A stretch of DNA of 64,000 bases from the NCBI RefSeq assembly GCF_001638985.1, contig NW_017265156.1:868001-932000 (forward strand), given 5' to 3'. The notes beneath the pieces were generated by a model. The model was not told the DNA's origin and did not search any database. It saw only the letters and a list, made by a program, of their open reading frames with translations. Within the stretch, counting starts at the first letter, position 1, and every line of letters starts with the position of its first letter. Origin of the DNA: Phycomyces blakesleeanus NRRL 1555(-) (Eukaryota > Mucoromycota > Mucoromycetes > Mucorales > Phycomycetaceae). This document shows, piece by piece, positions 23,974 through 35,758 of this stretch. Both the position numbers and the translations under genes were made by a program.

Positions 23974-25882
23974 ATGGGTATTTTAGAGAAGATCCAGGAC
24001 ATTGAAAATGAGATCAAGCGTACCCAAAAGAACAAGGGTAGGCGATGAAGTAAACCAGAAGAAATAGAAGAAGACGAAAACGACGTTACTCGAAAGACAA
24101 AAGAGAAATATAAAAAAATATAATGTCATTATATTTCTTGTTTTATTTGTAAAAAATTATATATATATATATATATTCAGATAATGATAATAATAATACT
24201 TCATTGTCAATCCAGCTACCGAGTACCATCTCGGTCTCTTGAAGGCAAAGTTGGCCAAATATCGTGTTCAACTACTTGAAGGCTCTAAAACAAAGTCAGA
24301 AAAGGTGCGTATAGTCTAAATTATAAACTAACCAGGATTCCAATTAATAGCAGCAATCTTTAAAAAAAAAACTACAAGTGTGTGTGTGTTTAAATCTATA
24401 TATATATATTAACATATACCTTTATTTTATTTTATGTATGTATATTTATGTAATAAAAAAAATATTGTATTCTCTTTATCTATTTCTCTCTTTTATTTCT
24501 TTATTGGAAATGATTTCTATGCATTAGGGAGAAGGTTTCGATGTTATGAAATCTGGAGATGCTCGTGTAGTCATGATTGGTTTTCCATCCGTTGGTAAAT
24601 CAACTCTGCTGAACAAGTTGACAACAACCGAATCCATTGCAGCAGCCTACGAGTTCACAACCCTTACATGTGTTCCCGGTAAATTCACACACAACGGTGC
24701 CAACATTCAGTTGCTCGATTTGCCCGGTATTATCGAAGGTGCTTCTCAGGGTAAAGGTCGTGGTAGACAAGTTATTGCTGTTGCCAGAACTGCCGATGTG
24801 GTATTGATGATGCTTGATGCTACCAAATCTTCCCAACAAAGGCAAGTATACTTGACATTATATAAAAAGAGAAATGATTTATCTACATAATAATAATAAT
24901 AATAAAAAAAACGAACAATGCAGAGAACTATTGGAAGCCGAATTGGAAGCAGTCGGTATCCGTCTCAACCAAAGATTCCCCAACGTATCATTCAAGATCA
25001 AAAAGGCGGGTGGTATTAGTTTCAACGCGACTCTCAAATTACATTATATCGATCAAAAGATGGTTCACAACATTTTGCACGATTACAGTGAGTATAAATG
25101 AAGAAAATTTGGGCTATAGATGACGAATGAATATCTGTTTATTTAAAGAAAAAGGAATGTATCATGTGTAGAGATCTTTAATGCCGATGTAGTAATCCGT
25201 GAAGATATTACTGTTGAGCAGTTTATTGACGTTGTATTGGGTAACAGACGTTATATTGACTGTATCTATGTAAGTTATTATAGTTGTCATTGTTGTTTTT
25301 TTTTATTCTTTTGGGGGGGGGGGGGGGGGGGGGATAGTAGTAGCAGTAGTAATATATAAATATAAGTATATATGGGTGTGCGTGAAGTAGTAATAGTAGT
25401 GAAAGCATTTTAACAGAGTAATATTGTGAATTAGTGTTACAACAAGATTGATCAAATCACAATGGAAGAAATTGACCGCCTGGCTCATGAGCCTGATACT
25501 GTGGTCGTGTCTTGCGAACAGGACCTGAATATGGATTACTTGGTTGAGCGTATCTGGAAGAAATTGAATTTGATGCGTGTGTATACAAAAAAGAGAGGAG
25601 ATCTTCCCGACTTTGAGGATGGCTTAATTGTCAGAAGTGGAGCCACCATTGAGCATGTATGCCACGCTGTCCACAGAAGTCTTGCAGAGAGTTTCAGATA
25701 TGCCTTGGTTTGGGTAAGTTTTTCTGTGTGTTTATGTGGGAAAACACTGATGGATTTAAAACCTGATAAAAATATCTATACATTATATTACACAGGGTAC
25801 ATCTACCAAGCACAACCCACAGCGTGTCGGTATCAGCCACCAAGTACACGATGAGGATGTTGTCCAGGTGGTGAAGAAATAG
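23974..25882 (+). CDS. RBG2: Developmentally regulated GTP-binding protein DRG2/RBG2
   Basis: TRAFAC-class GTPase of the OBG/DRG group, associated with translating ribosomes. Seven exons (23974-24037, 24216-24304, 24528-24841, 24924-25087, 25172-25269, 25435-25713, 25796-25882) give 364 residues. Motifs: N-terminal [14 protein letters not shown] and [17 protein letters not shown]1 GFPSVGKST near residue 69; G3 DLPG; the [12 protein letters not shown] insert; G4 NKID near 246; C-terminal TGS domain ([39 protein letters not shown]). MGILEKI and KSGDARV point to DRG2/Rbg2 rather than DRG1/Rbg1. Intron 3 begins with a GC donor (AG|GCAAGT at 24842). Intron 5 contains a 21-G tract. Confidence 0.95.
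25313..25333 (+). repeat. Poly-G tract (21 G) inside a DRG2 intron
   Basis: Uninterrupted run of 21 guanines in the 165-base intron 25270-25434 of the DRG2 gene. Confidence 0.9.
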
Positions 25883-26123
25883 TTAAATAAATGTATGAAT
25901 TAAGTATTAAAATTGAGGGACAAAGTTGTGGATAACATTATTTTTTTTTTCAATTTGTAAAATCGAGCAAAGCATATCAAAACATCTAATAAAGAAAGAA
26001 AGAAAAAATGAAGAGGAACAAGAAGAGTAAAGAGTAAAAAAGAAAAGCAGATTTTCCTGTCTTTGTGTTTGATATGAAGGTTTTAGTTTGGAATGAAAGA
26101 AATGGGAGGGATTTGTGGATATC

Positions 26124-26158
<35 letters not shown>

Positions 26159-26252
26159 AGTATGTTTAGATATAAGCAAAAAGAAAGAAGTAAATGAATA
26201 ATAGTAAGAGTAAGAGTAAGGATAAGGATAAAAATAATAGTAATAACGGATT
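25883..26252. other. Convergent intergenic region
   Basis: 3' flanks of DRG2 and the polytopic membrane protein gene, with a (TA)n-(TG)n microsatellite at about 26123-26158. No gene. Confidence 0.4.
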
Positions 26253-27343
26253 TTAAAGGCCATGGGTCGCAGGCTCGGTCTCAATAACTACTTCTTGATG
26301 CTGTTTGATTGCTAGTTTGACAGGCAAGTTTTCATCAAACTGACCAAGACCTTTGATAAGATTGTGTTCCTCATCAGGATGAGCAGAAACTAATGAATTT
26401 CAAAAGACAAAGTTAGATTAATAATAGTAATGGTAATGGTTATAAGTTTTTATTTTATACTTACTCCAGAATATGATGCATGCAACAATTGAAAGGTCCT
26501 ATAATACAAGTAAATATATGTATGTAAGCATTTAATAATGATCTTTCTTTTAAAAAATAATAATCTTACAGCAGTGGAAATGCTCATGGCTACCAATCCT
26601 CGTTCTCGCCCATCAAATCCAACCATTAAAGCGTAGTTGGCACACGATGCTACAAAAGAGGAGAGGACTCCGACAAAGTTTCGTTTGGATTCAATAGTGA
26701 TGATATGGGACATAGGGGACGTGTGCTGTTTGTGGTTGGGGTGAATAATGAACTTTGCAAAGATGGAGAGAAAGTATAGGTTGATAAAGGCTTCGTAGGC
26801 AGTACAGGCAATTGATGCAGGCATTTCATATCCAATTGTACAAACAAATGGAAACTGTTCGCTGACATCGACGACACGGTAAACGACCATAAGTATAACT
26901 ATTGCTACATGTGGCAAAAGAAGTCCAAGACTGATGATATACAAGATAGATCTGAAACGAGGTTTTTTCGACGCGGATAAAATATAGATCTGTTGTTTAT
27001 TGATCAATAAATAAAAATAAGATTTTTGGATTTTGTTGAGAATCATTCTTACTTTCTCAATAAAATACAGGTAAACGGCTATTTTGGCAGCTGTGTAGAT
27101 AAAAGTACAGTGGAGGACACTGAGGAGGCAGGCTACATAGTTTCTGTTGTTTGTGCTCGTCAGCATGCAGGCAATCAAATCAAATCCAATAGATATGCCG
27201 ATTACTGTAAGGACAAGCTGCTGAGAATAAGAAATCCTGCTTTCGATTGATGCACATTTGAGACCAAAAAGAGTCGACAGGACAGTAATCGATACGACAC
27301 TGAGAACTTCGGCTCCGATTTCAGAATTGTCAGGAAAATACAT
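26253..27343 (-). CDS. Polytopic membrane protein, unrecognised family
   Basis: Four exons (27343-27053, 26989-26570, 26498-26465, 26389-26253) give 293 residues. At least six hydrophobic segments are visible: EVLSVVSITVLSTLFGL, LVLTVIGISIGFDLIACML, VACLLSVLHCTFIYTAAKIA, ILYIISLGLLLPHVAIVILMV, ASIACTAYEAFINLYFLSIF and VGVLSSFVASCANYALMVGF; a seventh (DLSIVACIIFW) follows. The C-terminal tail is polar. The layout recalls seven-TM proteins, but I see no rhodopsin, Dicty-cAMP or other GPCR signature. Without the intron at 27052-26990 the frame stays open, so a retained form would add 21 residues between two TM segments. Function unknown. Confidence 0.7.
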
Positions 27344-27364
27344 TATTGCTTAAAATATATATAT

Positions 27365-27397
<33 letters not shown>

Positions 27398-27490
27398 ATG
27401 TGTGTATGTGTGAGTGATGACAATAATTAAAATTGGGTTTATAATGTCATATCGCTTCTATACGGCAATAGAATAAGAATAGTAGCAGAA

Positions 27491-27525
<35 letters not shown>

Positions 27526-30500
27526 GGGAAAGAGAGAAGAAGCGAAAGAGAGAGAAAAGAAGAGCAAAATATATATATATAGAATTGTAGAATTTTAAAG
27601 AAAGGGAAATGGGGGAGGATCGTAAACTCGGTTCACCGATCACACACGACTTCAATCTACGCCATACAAATTGTACCCCGAAATACCATACACCAGCACA
27701 ACTTACAATTTGATATGTTCTTTTAGGTCTTCAAAATATAAAGCAGTTCAACTTGACCAGAATTCTCACAGAGAAATATTTCCTGCGAATGCATGTATGC
27801 ATATATCATAGCCCTAATTTTTTCTGGGTCTTGTATAAAGTAATCTATATACTACAAAGCGATCAAACTCAATAATGAAAAGGTAAAGAAGAGCAAGTAA
27901 CAATAGTAGTAACAGCCCTAAGAGCAGAAAAGGCAGTTAAACTGGACATTACTGGATTCTTCAATAGCCTGCGCCACTTCAAAATATGGTTTTTTTTTGT
28001 TTTGCATTCAGTAAAGCATTTTTTGTATTGCACTAAGGATCAGGTCTGCACATGCTTGTAATTGAATAAAGTAACCAACTAAAAGGAAAGGGATGGAAAG
28101 GAAGAACATACCTCTTTAATTCGTTTTGGTGTCTTTAACTTGTGACCTTTTAAGGAAAAAAAGGTACTGCTGGTCTGTTCTTAACAGTTTTGAACAAAAG
28201 AAGTTAAGAATCGAAAGTTGCGATATTTCGTGTCTAAAAAGTTTTTTTCTTTCTTTTTTTTTTTTGCTTGTAATCAAGTAAACTTTAGTTTAAACACCGC
28301 AAGTCGCGATGAAAAAAAAAATACAACGTCGAGGCGTGTAGGATAACCAAAAATATATCGAGAAACAGAATCCATGTGGAGAAACTCCATTCAATTTAAC
28401 AAAGGAGTTATGGTAATTTGTTTCTTGTGTATTCAAGGCACTTTTCAAAATAACCAAGCGTAATATCATTACATTTCTACTTAGTATACCAGAAAATGAT
28501 AGATAATAATAAATCAACCAGAGTCGTACGATATACACCACCCTTTTTTGTGTTATTCTAACACCTCTTTCCTTTCTTCCATATATATTAGTGCGAGTGT
28601 GTAGCCTGTAAACTCGGCCTTTAAAAACAATCATTTATACCAGGGAAGTCAAAGAGAAAGAGAAATAACTGATTGTAGTACGGGGTGCCTTGCTAATTTG
28701 TCCAGGAAAACAATGACTCAATATGTATTCCATAAAATAAAAAGTTATGGACAATACAACAATGATCCCAGGTTTGAGTGAGGTTGACAGTGTAGCACAC
28801 GAATAGGGAGATAGCCAGAGAAAGACTACTCTAAGTAAATAATCGTGTAGACAGACTTGACTAATTCTGTCCCACATTTTAATACTACAAGAACAATAGA
28901 GTGAGGTCAAGGTAAAGGGAAAAAATAAAGAGGAAGATGTTCAAAAGTTATAAAGCTTTGTAAATCAGAGTAGGCAGAATATGCTTTCTTTTAAAGGAAA
29001 AAGAAAAAAGAAAAGAAAAACAAAGTTCGGCTGAAGCCGAGCTCAATTGTAAAAACTCTCGACTAAGAAATCTCTCACAACATGGTACGTAATTTGATGA
29101 GCCATTGACAGGCACCAAAATGCTTTCCAGCTGGTATTCGTAATTTTCAATATCTAAGTAATGGTACTGAGTTGAGCCAAAACCACGACATAATACTTTT
29201 CATCACTAAAAGTTATAATTAAGGAATGCTTGTGTTTCGTTGGAGATGTGTCCAAATCAATATATTTTAATGATTATGCCAAGCCAATAAAAATTATTCC
29301 AAAAGGAAAAAAAAAGTTTGGCAGGGGTTAGTGAGCTCAACTTATTGGTAAATAATTTTTATTGATATACTTTGTCTATACGTTATGATAAGTAGGATAG
29401 GATCAATTGCATTTCTCGAATGTAGAATAAAAAGTCGAAACAACCTACTCCCATCCTGATACCGGAATCAAGGTTAATTATTTTATTCTGTTAGAGTTGT
29501 AAATCCTACCATTATAATTAAGCGTGAGAATGTTTATATCTTTAGCTGCAGTATAGAATATGTAGATTTTTTTAATGATAGGAAGAAGTAAAGGGGGATG
29601 AAAATTATTGTCTGGTTACCAATAAAAGTGTTTCCATGGTAAACGGGACCTACCTAAACAAGATTTGTATTTCTTTGAGTGAGAATGGTACACCACAGCA
29701 GATTTTTTTGTGTAATCTTGTTCCTTAAAAGGATTCTTGTATACGGGGCGAATTTTGCCCATAACAGGAAATTCATTTTTTTGGGGGACTGAAAAGTGGG
29801 GGGATGGGGGGACTACTCTCGGCCAATAGATTTCGATTAAAAAATGTACTGCACAATTTCAAAAATGGTTCAAATTTTTAATTTGTTTCAAATAATTTTG
29901 GGTTGTAAAAAACTTATTTTTTATTTTCGAAAAAAATTAGGCTAAAAAAAAGCTAGACTGGACCATAAAATCCACAGGCAGTAGCACACCAGTATATCCA
30001 TACCACTAGAAACACTAGTAGTATAACTGTTTGTACTTATGCCTGTAAATTACGCGATCGGTTTGCTGCAAACTACTATGTCTAGCTAATCCAAGAGACC
30101 CGGTGCCAGAAATTCCAATAAACCCAAAGAGCATAAAGATTTGAATTTCGAGAAAAGCTAAAGCAGAAGAACTAATAATTAGTAATTAAACTTAGTTATA
30201 TATATTTAACAGAATTTTACCTTTGACTCTATTAAGGCATTTGCAATAAAAGGCAGCCAAATCTCTGCAAGTGAGGAGTAAATAGTTAGTCTTCTGTTGC
30301 TTTGTAAGAGGAACATGTAGTTATTACCTCTTTATTGATTTACCGAGATGATGAAAAACTAATTTATAAACTAGAATTGTATGATTAATAAACACAATGA
30401 CATAAAAAACTTTGATAGCATAAATACCTTTGAGCTTACGGTCTTTAAGCAAAATTCTGCTTCTATAAATACTATAAGCATACTGGAATATCTTACAAAT

Positions 30501-30704
30501 GGAAGCTCATGCAAATAATAAATATTTTGTGGAAAAGTAAAATGAAAAAGACAAAAACACGTGATATTTTCTTAAAAGAAAAGAAGTAAAAAAAAAGTCT
30601 AATTGGTCCGCTGACATTAAATATCGATCTTTCCACATTTTATAAATTCAATTATTTTCGCAAAGTCATTTTCCCCCCTTTGTTTTTACAATCAATTTAC
30701 TATT
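27344..30704. other. 3.4 kb gene desert
   Basis: No supportable gene. Contains (TG)n near 27378, a (GAA)n run at about 27493-27524, a perfect hairpin TCGGCT-GA-AGCCGA near 29027-29040, and a G-rich patch around 29778-29814. ORFs on the minus strand at 28290-28910 have hydrophobic, compositionally biased translations and no family signal. Confidence 0.4.
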
Positions 30705-33700
30705 ATGCAAAAGAATACAAGACAAGAAACATATAAAATCGTTAAGACTCGCCCCCCTAAAAGGCAAGGCGAACTTAACTTTAGCATCAATTCAGGTGTT
30801 TTTACCTGCTCTGAATGCGAAAAAGAGTTCGAAAAGCCTTGGTTACTGAAAAGGCATTCGAAGGTTCACCATATAAGTAATCAAATGGCAACCAATACTG
30901 TACTCGACGAACCCGAGCAGGCCGAATTGATAGTCGAGAACACTATTCCGGATGCTAATGCATTTGATTACTCGAGTGACGAAGATGACTCCTCCAGTAT
31001 CGGGGATGAAGAAGACAACATTGTAGACGAGGAAAACGATATTGTCGATAATTTCTTTGATATTGAAATGAACAGTAATCCAGTTTTCAACGCGTTCTCT
31101 GACATGTTTTCTTCTGCTGCTGCTGCTGATGAGGTATCAATGACCGATGATGACTCTGAGATCCCGGAAGAAGTCTTTGAGACAATTGGCGCTGTAAATG
31201 ACCCTACAAGCTGTTATCCTTTTCGCGATCTTCAAACCATGATCCTTTTCGCTTTTATCGATGGGGATAATGACATGATCTCCCAGCGAATGTTGAAGAA
31301 GATACTGCTTGCGATGAACTTGATCATTAAGATCCAGCAAGAAACTCCCATAGGATGAACATTTAAGTTACCTCGTTTGGATGCTCTTTTAAATTACCAG
31401 GCAAGAAAGAAGTCCAAGATGCCTGTCTTTCCTTCACAAAGAATATCAGTACCTGGATCAAACGGGAACGCATTCGCCCACATTAACCTTCCGTCCGACC
31501 ACTTGAGATTTCTTATGGCAAACCCAAAGAAATCCAAGTTGATCTCGTCCATGCCCGATCGTACCCCAAACCAATCGATCTGTTTGGAACAAGGTGAAAA
31601 GTGGAGAACCCACCATCTCTTTCAGCAGCCTATGCACACTGTAAATGGTATAGATGTCTGGTTTGGAAACATCGTTTACTTGAAGACAAACGATTGCAGC
31701 ATCCGCTTTTTGGTTGAATCGTTCCACACGGCAAATAAAAACATTTTTGCGAGAGGGTATCTGGTCAGAGCAATTTCGATTGTATGCTATGGCGTTGAGG
31801 TTGCTGTTACCGATTTTAGAGTAGAGCAGATCTCTCACGTTGACACCACTCCTGTTGAAAGAGATCACTACTACAGTATCTCAAGTAGCCTTACCAGATT
31901 GAGTCCTGCTCATGACTTTCTTCTTTTTGGAGTTCATCCAATGAAGAAGCCTATGCCTCTTTCTGTTTTGCCCGGTAATGTAGATCGCGATGCAGTGTTT
32001 TACAAAGTTAGGATTGTTTCAATCATCCTTTTTACAAACGACACTTCCGGCAATCGTTCAAAGCAGTACAATCCGTTTGAAAGCTGGTTAATGAGATGCG
32101 CTGCCTTGCCTTTTAAGGATCGAAATTCGATAGCAAACATCCAGTTTCTTTCTACAATCCCTAAGAAAGATGGTGCAAATGGTATGTCTCTTCTGCCAGC
32201 AATCGTTGATGACTTTAAGAAACTCGAGAAAGGTGTAAAAATGTTCTCCGCTGAAGACAATGAGTATGTTCTGGTTGTTGCTCCCATCCTTTGGATTGAG
32301 GCTGACACGCCATGTCATTCGGAACTTTGCGGATTGCTTGGGCCGGCCACCACATTTCCTTGCAGAAGATGCTACATCGAACTTAGACGTGCAAAAGTCT
32401 TTGTGAAGGACTTGTTCTACTTCTGTGAGTGCCATGAGAGACGAACTCGAGAGCACTATGTTCTTGCAAACTCGTCACCTGGCAGAGACACTGAGATCCC
32501 AAATGCTCCGAAAATTGGAATGAACACGCCTGCAAACAAGATAAGCTTTAGAGATCGTTCGACTGGCCGCTTATTAGAATTGCAGTCGTTTGATCCAGAA
32601 AAGGATACACCAGTGGAAATCCTCCACACGATACTTCTTGGTGTTGCAAAGTATATGGTGATTGACTTGGTTAAGGTCGTGCTTAAGAATGACACAGCCA
32701 CAATAGCAAGACTTTCAGAATTCTTGACAGATTACACGCGATCAACTGGTCTATCAAGAAAGTTCACCCGAAACTTGAGACATAGTGGTTCATTCCTCGG
32801 TAGAGATTTCAAGGTTCTGCTTCAAATACTTCCTGTAATTCTGATTACAGAATTCTCTGGAAATCATGAGCTAGACCTTATAATACCATGCTTTGTTGAA
32901 CTTGGCCGATTGTGTTCTCTGGTATTCGTTCGTCAGGTGACATCAGACTTTGATAACTATATTATCAGAGTAGATAATGCAGTGAAGTGCTTGATCAGAG
33001 CATTATTTGACTACGATAAAGGAACCAAGAACGAGCTCCACAAGGCATATTGCACCAAGCCGAAAGTTTATTACTTGACACATCTCAAGGAAGATATAAT
33101 TCGTTTTGGCCCAGCCCTCAATTATGAAACAGAAAAGGGCGAACAGTTCAATAAGCACATTCGCGAACATCTGTTTCATACGAATCGCCAAAACACTTCC
33201 AGGGATGTTTGCCTAAAGTTTGCAAAGCAGGTAGCATTGCAACATGTAATTGACGGCGGGTCGTGGATTAATAGCTCTGGCAACCGAGAGAAGTCTGGAA
33301 CTGGAATAGAGAGGTTCATTAAGGACAACAATGAATCTTTGTTCTATTACACCTTCTTTGGCGGCTCGAGAGAGCTAAAGGACAACAACGACACTGGAGA
33401 TATTGAAGATGACGCCGTCCAAAACAACAGTTTTGGCGCGTTTGTTTTTAAAAATGATCCAATCTCTCGCCCTCGTATAGGACTTGTCTCAGGCTCTGTT
33501 GTTAAGTTTCTTAGCATTGTTCCTCGTACGGATAATGACAGAAACAATAACTATGCCAAGGCTGTAATGACAGGTGAGCATTCTGATGTTGCTAACATGA
33601 ATCTCGTTTGTAAGTTAGATTTGCACATTTTCCGCAACCCATTTTACATTGTAAATTTGAGCAAGTTCGGTTCCTACTGGTTCATTTTCAATAATATTCT

Positions 33701-33713
33701 TTTTGATGAATAA
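30705..33713 (+). mobile_element. Plavaka/CACTA-like transposase gene with one in-frame TGA
   Basis: A single reading frame of about 1000 codons without introns runs from ATG 30705 to TAA 33711-33713, broken only by TGA at 31356-31358. The N-terminal half has a C2H2 zinc finger (FTCSECEKEFEKPWLLKRHSKVHH) and an acidic region. After the stop, the frame continues with FKLPRLDALLNYQARKKSKMP, the PDRTPNQSICLEQGEKWRTH block, PILWIEADTPCHSELCG, FPCRRCY, and PVEILHTILLGVAKYM, then a C-terminal GEQFNKHIREHLFHTNRQNTSRDV block. These match the transposase-like family (Plavaka within CACTA/KDZ-type elements) found in many copies in Mucoromycota. The region is clearly richer in GC-ending codons than its flanks. 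Terminal inverted repeats were not identified. Confidence 0.7.
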
Positions 33714-34771
33714 AATGATGCTACTTCTTTATTATTATTATAATTATTATTTGAACCTTCTGTTTTCTTCTTCTCAACATCAATTTTTTTGCGTAATTTC
33801 TGTGAAGTCATTTTTTGGTTACTCAAACCAACCCCCAACTTTCCTTAATAAATCCTTTGTCTCGAACACTTTCTGACTTCCCTAGCAGTTTTTTTTCTTA
33901 CTTTAAAAGCCCACAAGTAGTACTGAACTTAATTTTATCCTTTATTCGGATGAAAAAAATTGAGTACGAAAACAAATTACAATATTTTGGCCTCTAAGCC
34001 AATCATATTGCTTAGGTGCCAATTTTCACCCAAAATGATAACAAAAATCTCTGGTAGTGTAGAACGTTTGTGCGTGTGTGTGTATCTGAAATGTGGTTCT
34101 CTATTTTATAAAAAAAAAAAGGGAAAAATACCAAATTTTGAGAAAAACTTTGTTTGTGAACTTGAATCGATTTTTACTGTCATGCTTGTTTTGTTATTGA
34201 AATTAACCAAAGCTTCTGCTGGCAATATATAAAAGGTCTTAAACTCTGGGAATTTGGTTGTTGTATTTGCTGATTTAGGAACCAATATCTATATGCTGAC
34301 TATCGAGAGTACCTTTGAAAGCCAAATTATATGACTTGGTCTTCTTTTCTTCTTCTTTTAATAAATCTAGTAGGTAAATAAGATTAGGTTAATATCACAT
34401 TTAGGCCTGTTTCTGAGAACCCAAGCCAACAGTTGATAAGCATTTTTTTTTAGTTATTGAGCAATAAGCATATATAAGCAGCTCATGTTTGTATTGACCA
34501 CCAACACTTGCCCTTAAAAATAATTAAATAAGAATAATAAGAGAAGAATTTTCACAAATTTTGCTTCCGTAAAACCGGGATACGGAGGTAGTCTAACCAA
34601 CAATTTGTTTTGTAAAACCATAAATTGACTTTGAAGGCACTTTAATCTCAAAAGCCATCAAGATAGGAAATAATCGTGACTGGCAACTGGGCTTTCTACA
34701 GAGTAAAGCACTCAGTACGCTTGAAAAAATAATAATTGTAGCAAAGCAATCGCAGCCTTCATTTAATCCTA
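33714..34771. other. Intergenic region downstream of the transposase gene
   Basis: AT-rich, no gene supported. A short open frame at 33960-34232 has no family signal. The 3' end of the mobile element should lie here but no terminal repeat was recognised. Confidence 0.35.
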
Positions 34772-35634
34772 ATGTCTAATCAGATAAACGTATTGTTTGT
34801 ATGCCTTGGTAATATACTTGACATAAAACAGAAAACCAAAACGAATTAGTCGCCAGCCGAGAAAGAAAGAAAGAAAGAAAGAAAAAGAAAAAAAAAGAAA
34901 GAGAAAGAAGATATTATCAGTAGTAAGAGCTACCGACTTTGCGACTAACCTTGGAATATTTTCTATTTTAAACCTACCAACATAGGTAATATTTGCCGTT
35001 CTCCAATGGCAGAAGCCGTTTTTGCAGAGACAGTCAAGCAAAAACAACTGAGCGACCACTTTGGAAAGATTGACTCTGCTGGCACTGCAGGCTATCATGT
35101 GCGTACTTTGAAACGATATATCGCATTGTTTCAATTGTTGATTTTGGTTTTGGTTTTGATTTTTAGGTAGGAAGTTCACCAGATAAGCGCAGTGCGGCTA
35201 CTTGCAGAAAGCACGGTGTTCCTATCAACAGTGAAGCCAGAAAGGTAGCTTCCTTTTTGCTTTTTCTTAGTTTGGACATAGGTGATTTATAACTTGTAAC
35301 ACAACACAGGTCAATAAGGGAGACTTTGCTCAATTCGATTACATCCTTTGCATGGACGAATCTAACCTAGAAGATCTTCAGGTAAACCACATTACAAATA
35401 TGCAAACCACAAAAGAAAAAGAAAGGATGTTCTCAAAATCTAATAAATTATCTATTTAAGCATGCTGCTCCTAATGGATCTAAAGCTGTACTTAAGCTTT
35501 TTGGCGAATTCGATCCCAAAGGAGAACGCATTATTCAGGACCCTTATTATGGAGGATCAGAAGGATTTGAACATAACTTCAAGCAGGTTGTCAGAGCAAG
35601 CGAAGGTTTCCTCAAGTCACTCAAATTAATCTAA
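34772..35634 (+). CDS. Low-molecular-weight protein tyrosine phosphatase
   Basis: Cytosolic cysteine-based phosphatase of the Ltp1/Stp1/ACP1 family. Five exons (34772-34808, 34986-35098, 35167-35244, 35310-35381, 35461-35634) give 157 residues, the family's usual length. The P-loop C-x5-R-S is split by intron 1: MSNQINVLFVCLG|NICRSPMAEAVF (Cys11 nucleophile, Arg17). The general-acid loop is DPYYGG near residue 125. Other family landmarks are IDSAGTAGYH, FAQFDYILCMDESNL, and the C-terminal VVRASEGFLKSL. The 37-base first exon was placed by the VLFVCLG match. Confidence 0.93.
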
Positions 35635-35758
35635 AAACACAATACCCTATTTAAACCACATTGCTCTCTTTTGTTCTTTCGTTCTTTTTTGTTTTTGGAT
35701 AGAGGAAATAATAATAATGGTGCGAATTTTTTTAGTAGTGAGGATGATGTATAGATTT

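Noticed and set aside
28290..28910. Two adjacent minus-strand ORFs of 114 and 91 codons in the gene desert
   Set aside because: Hydrophobic, Cys-rich translations without domain, promoter or splice support.
34769..35179. 136-codon minus-strand ORF
   Set aside because: Antisense to the phosphatase gene's first exons and an AAAG repeat.
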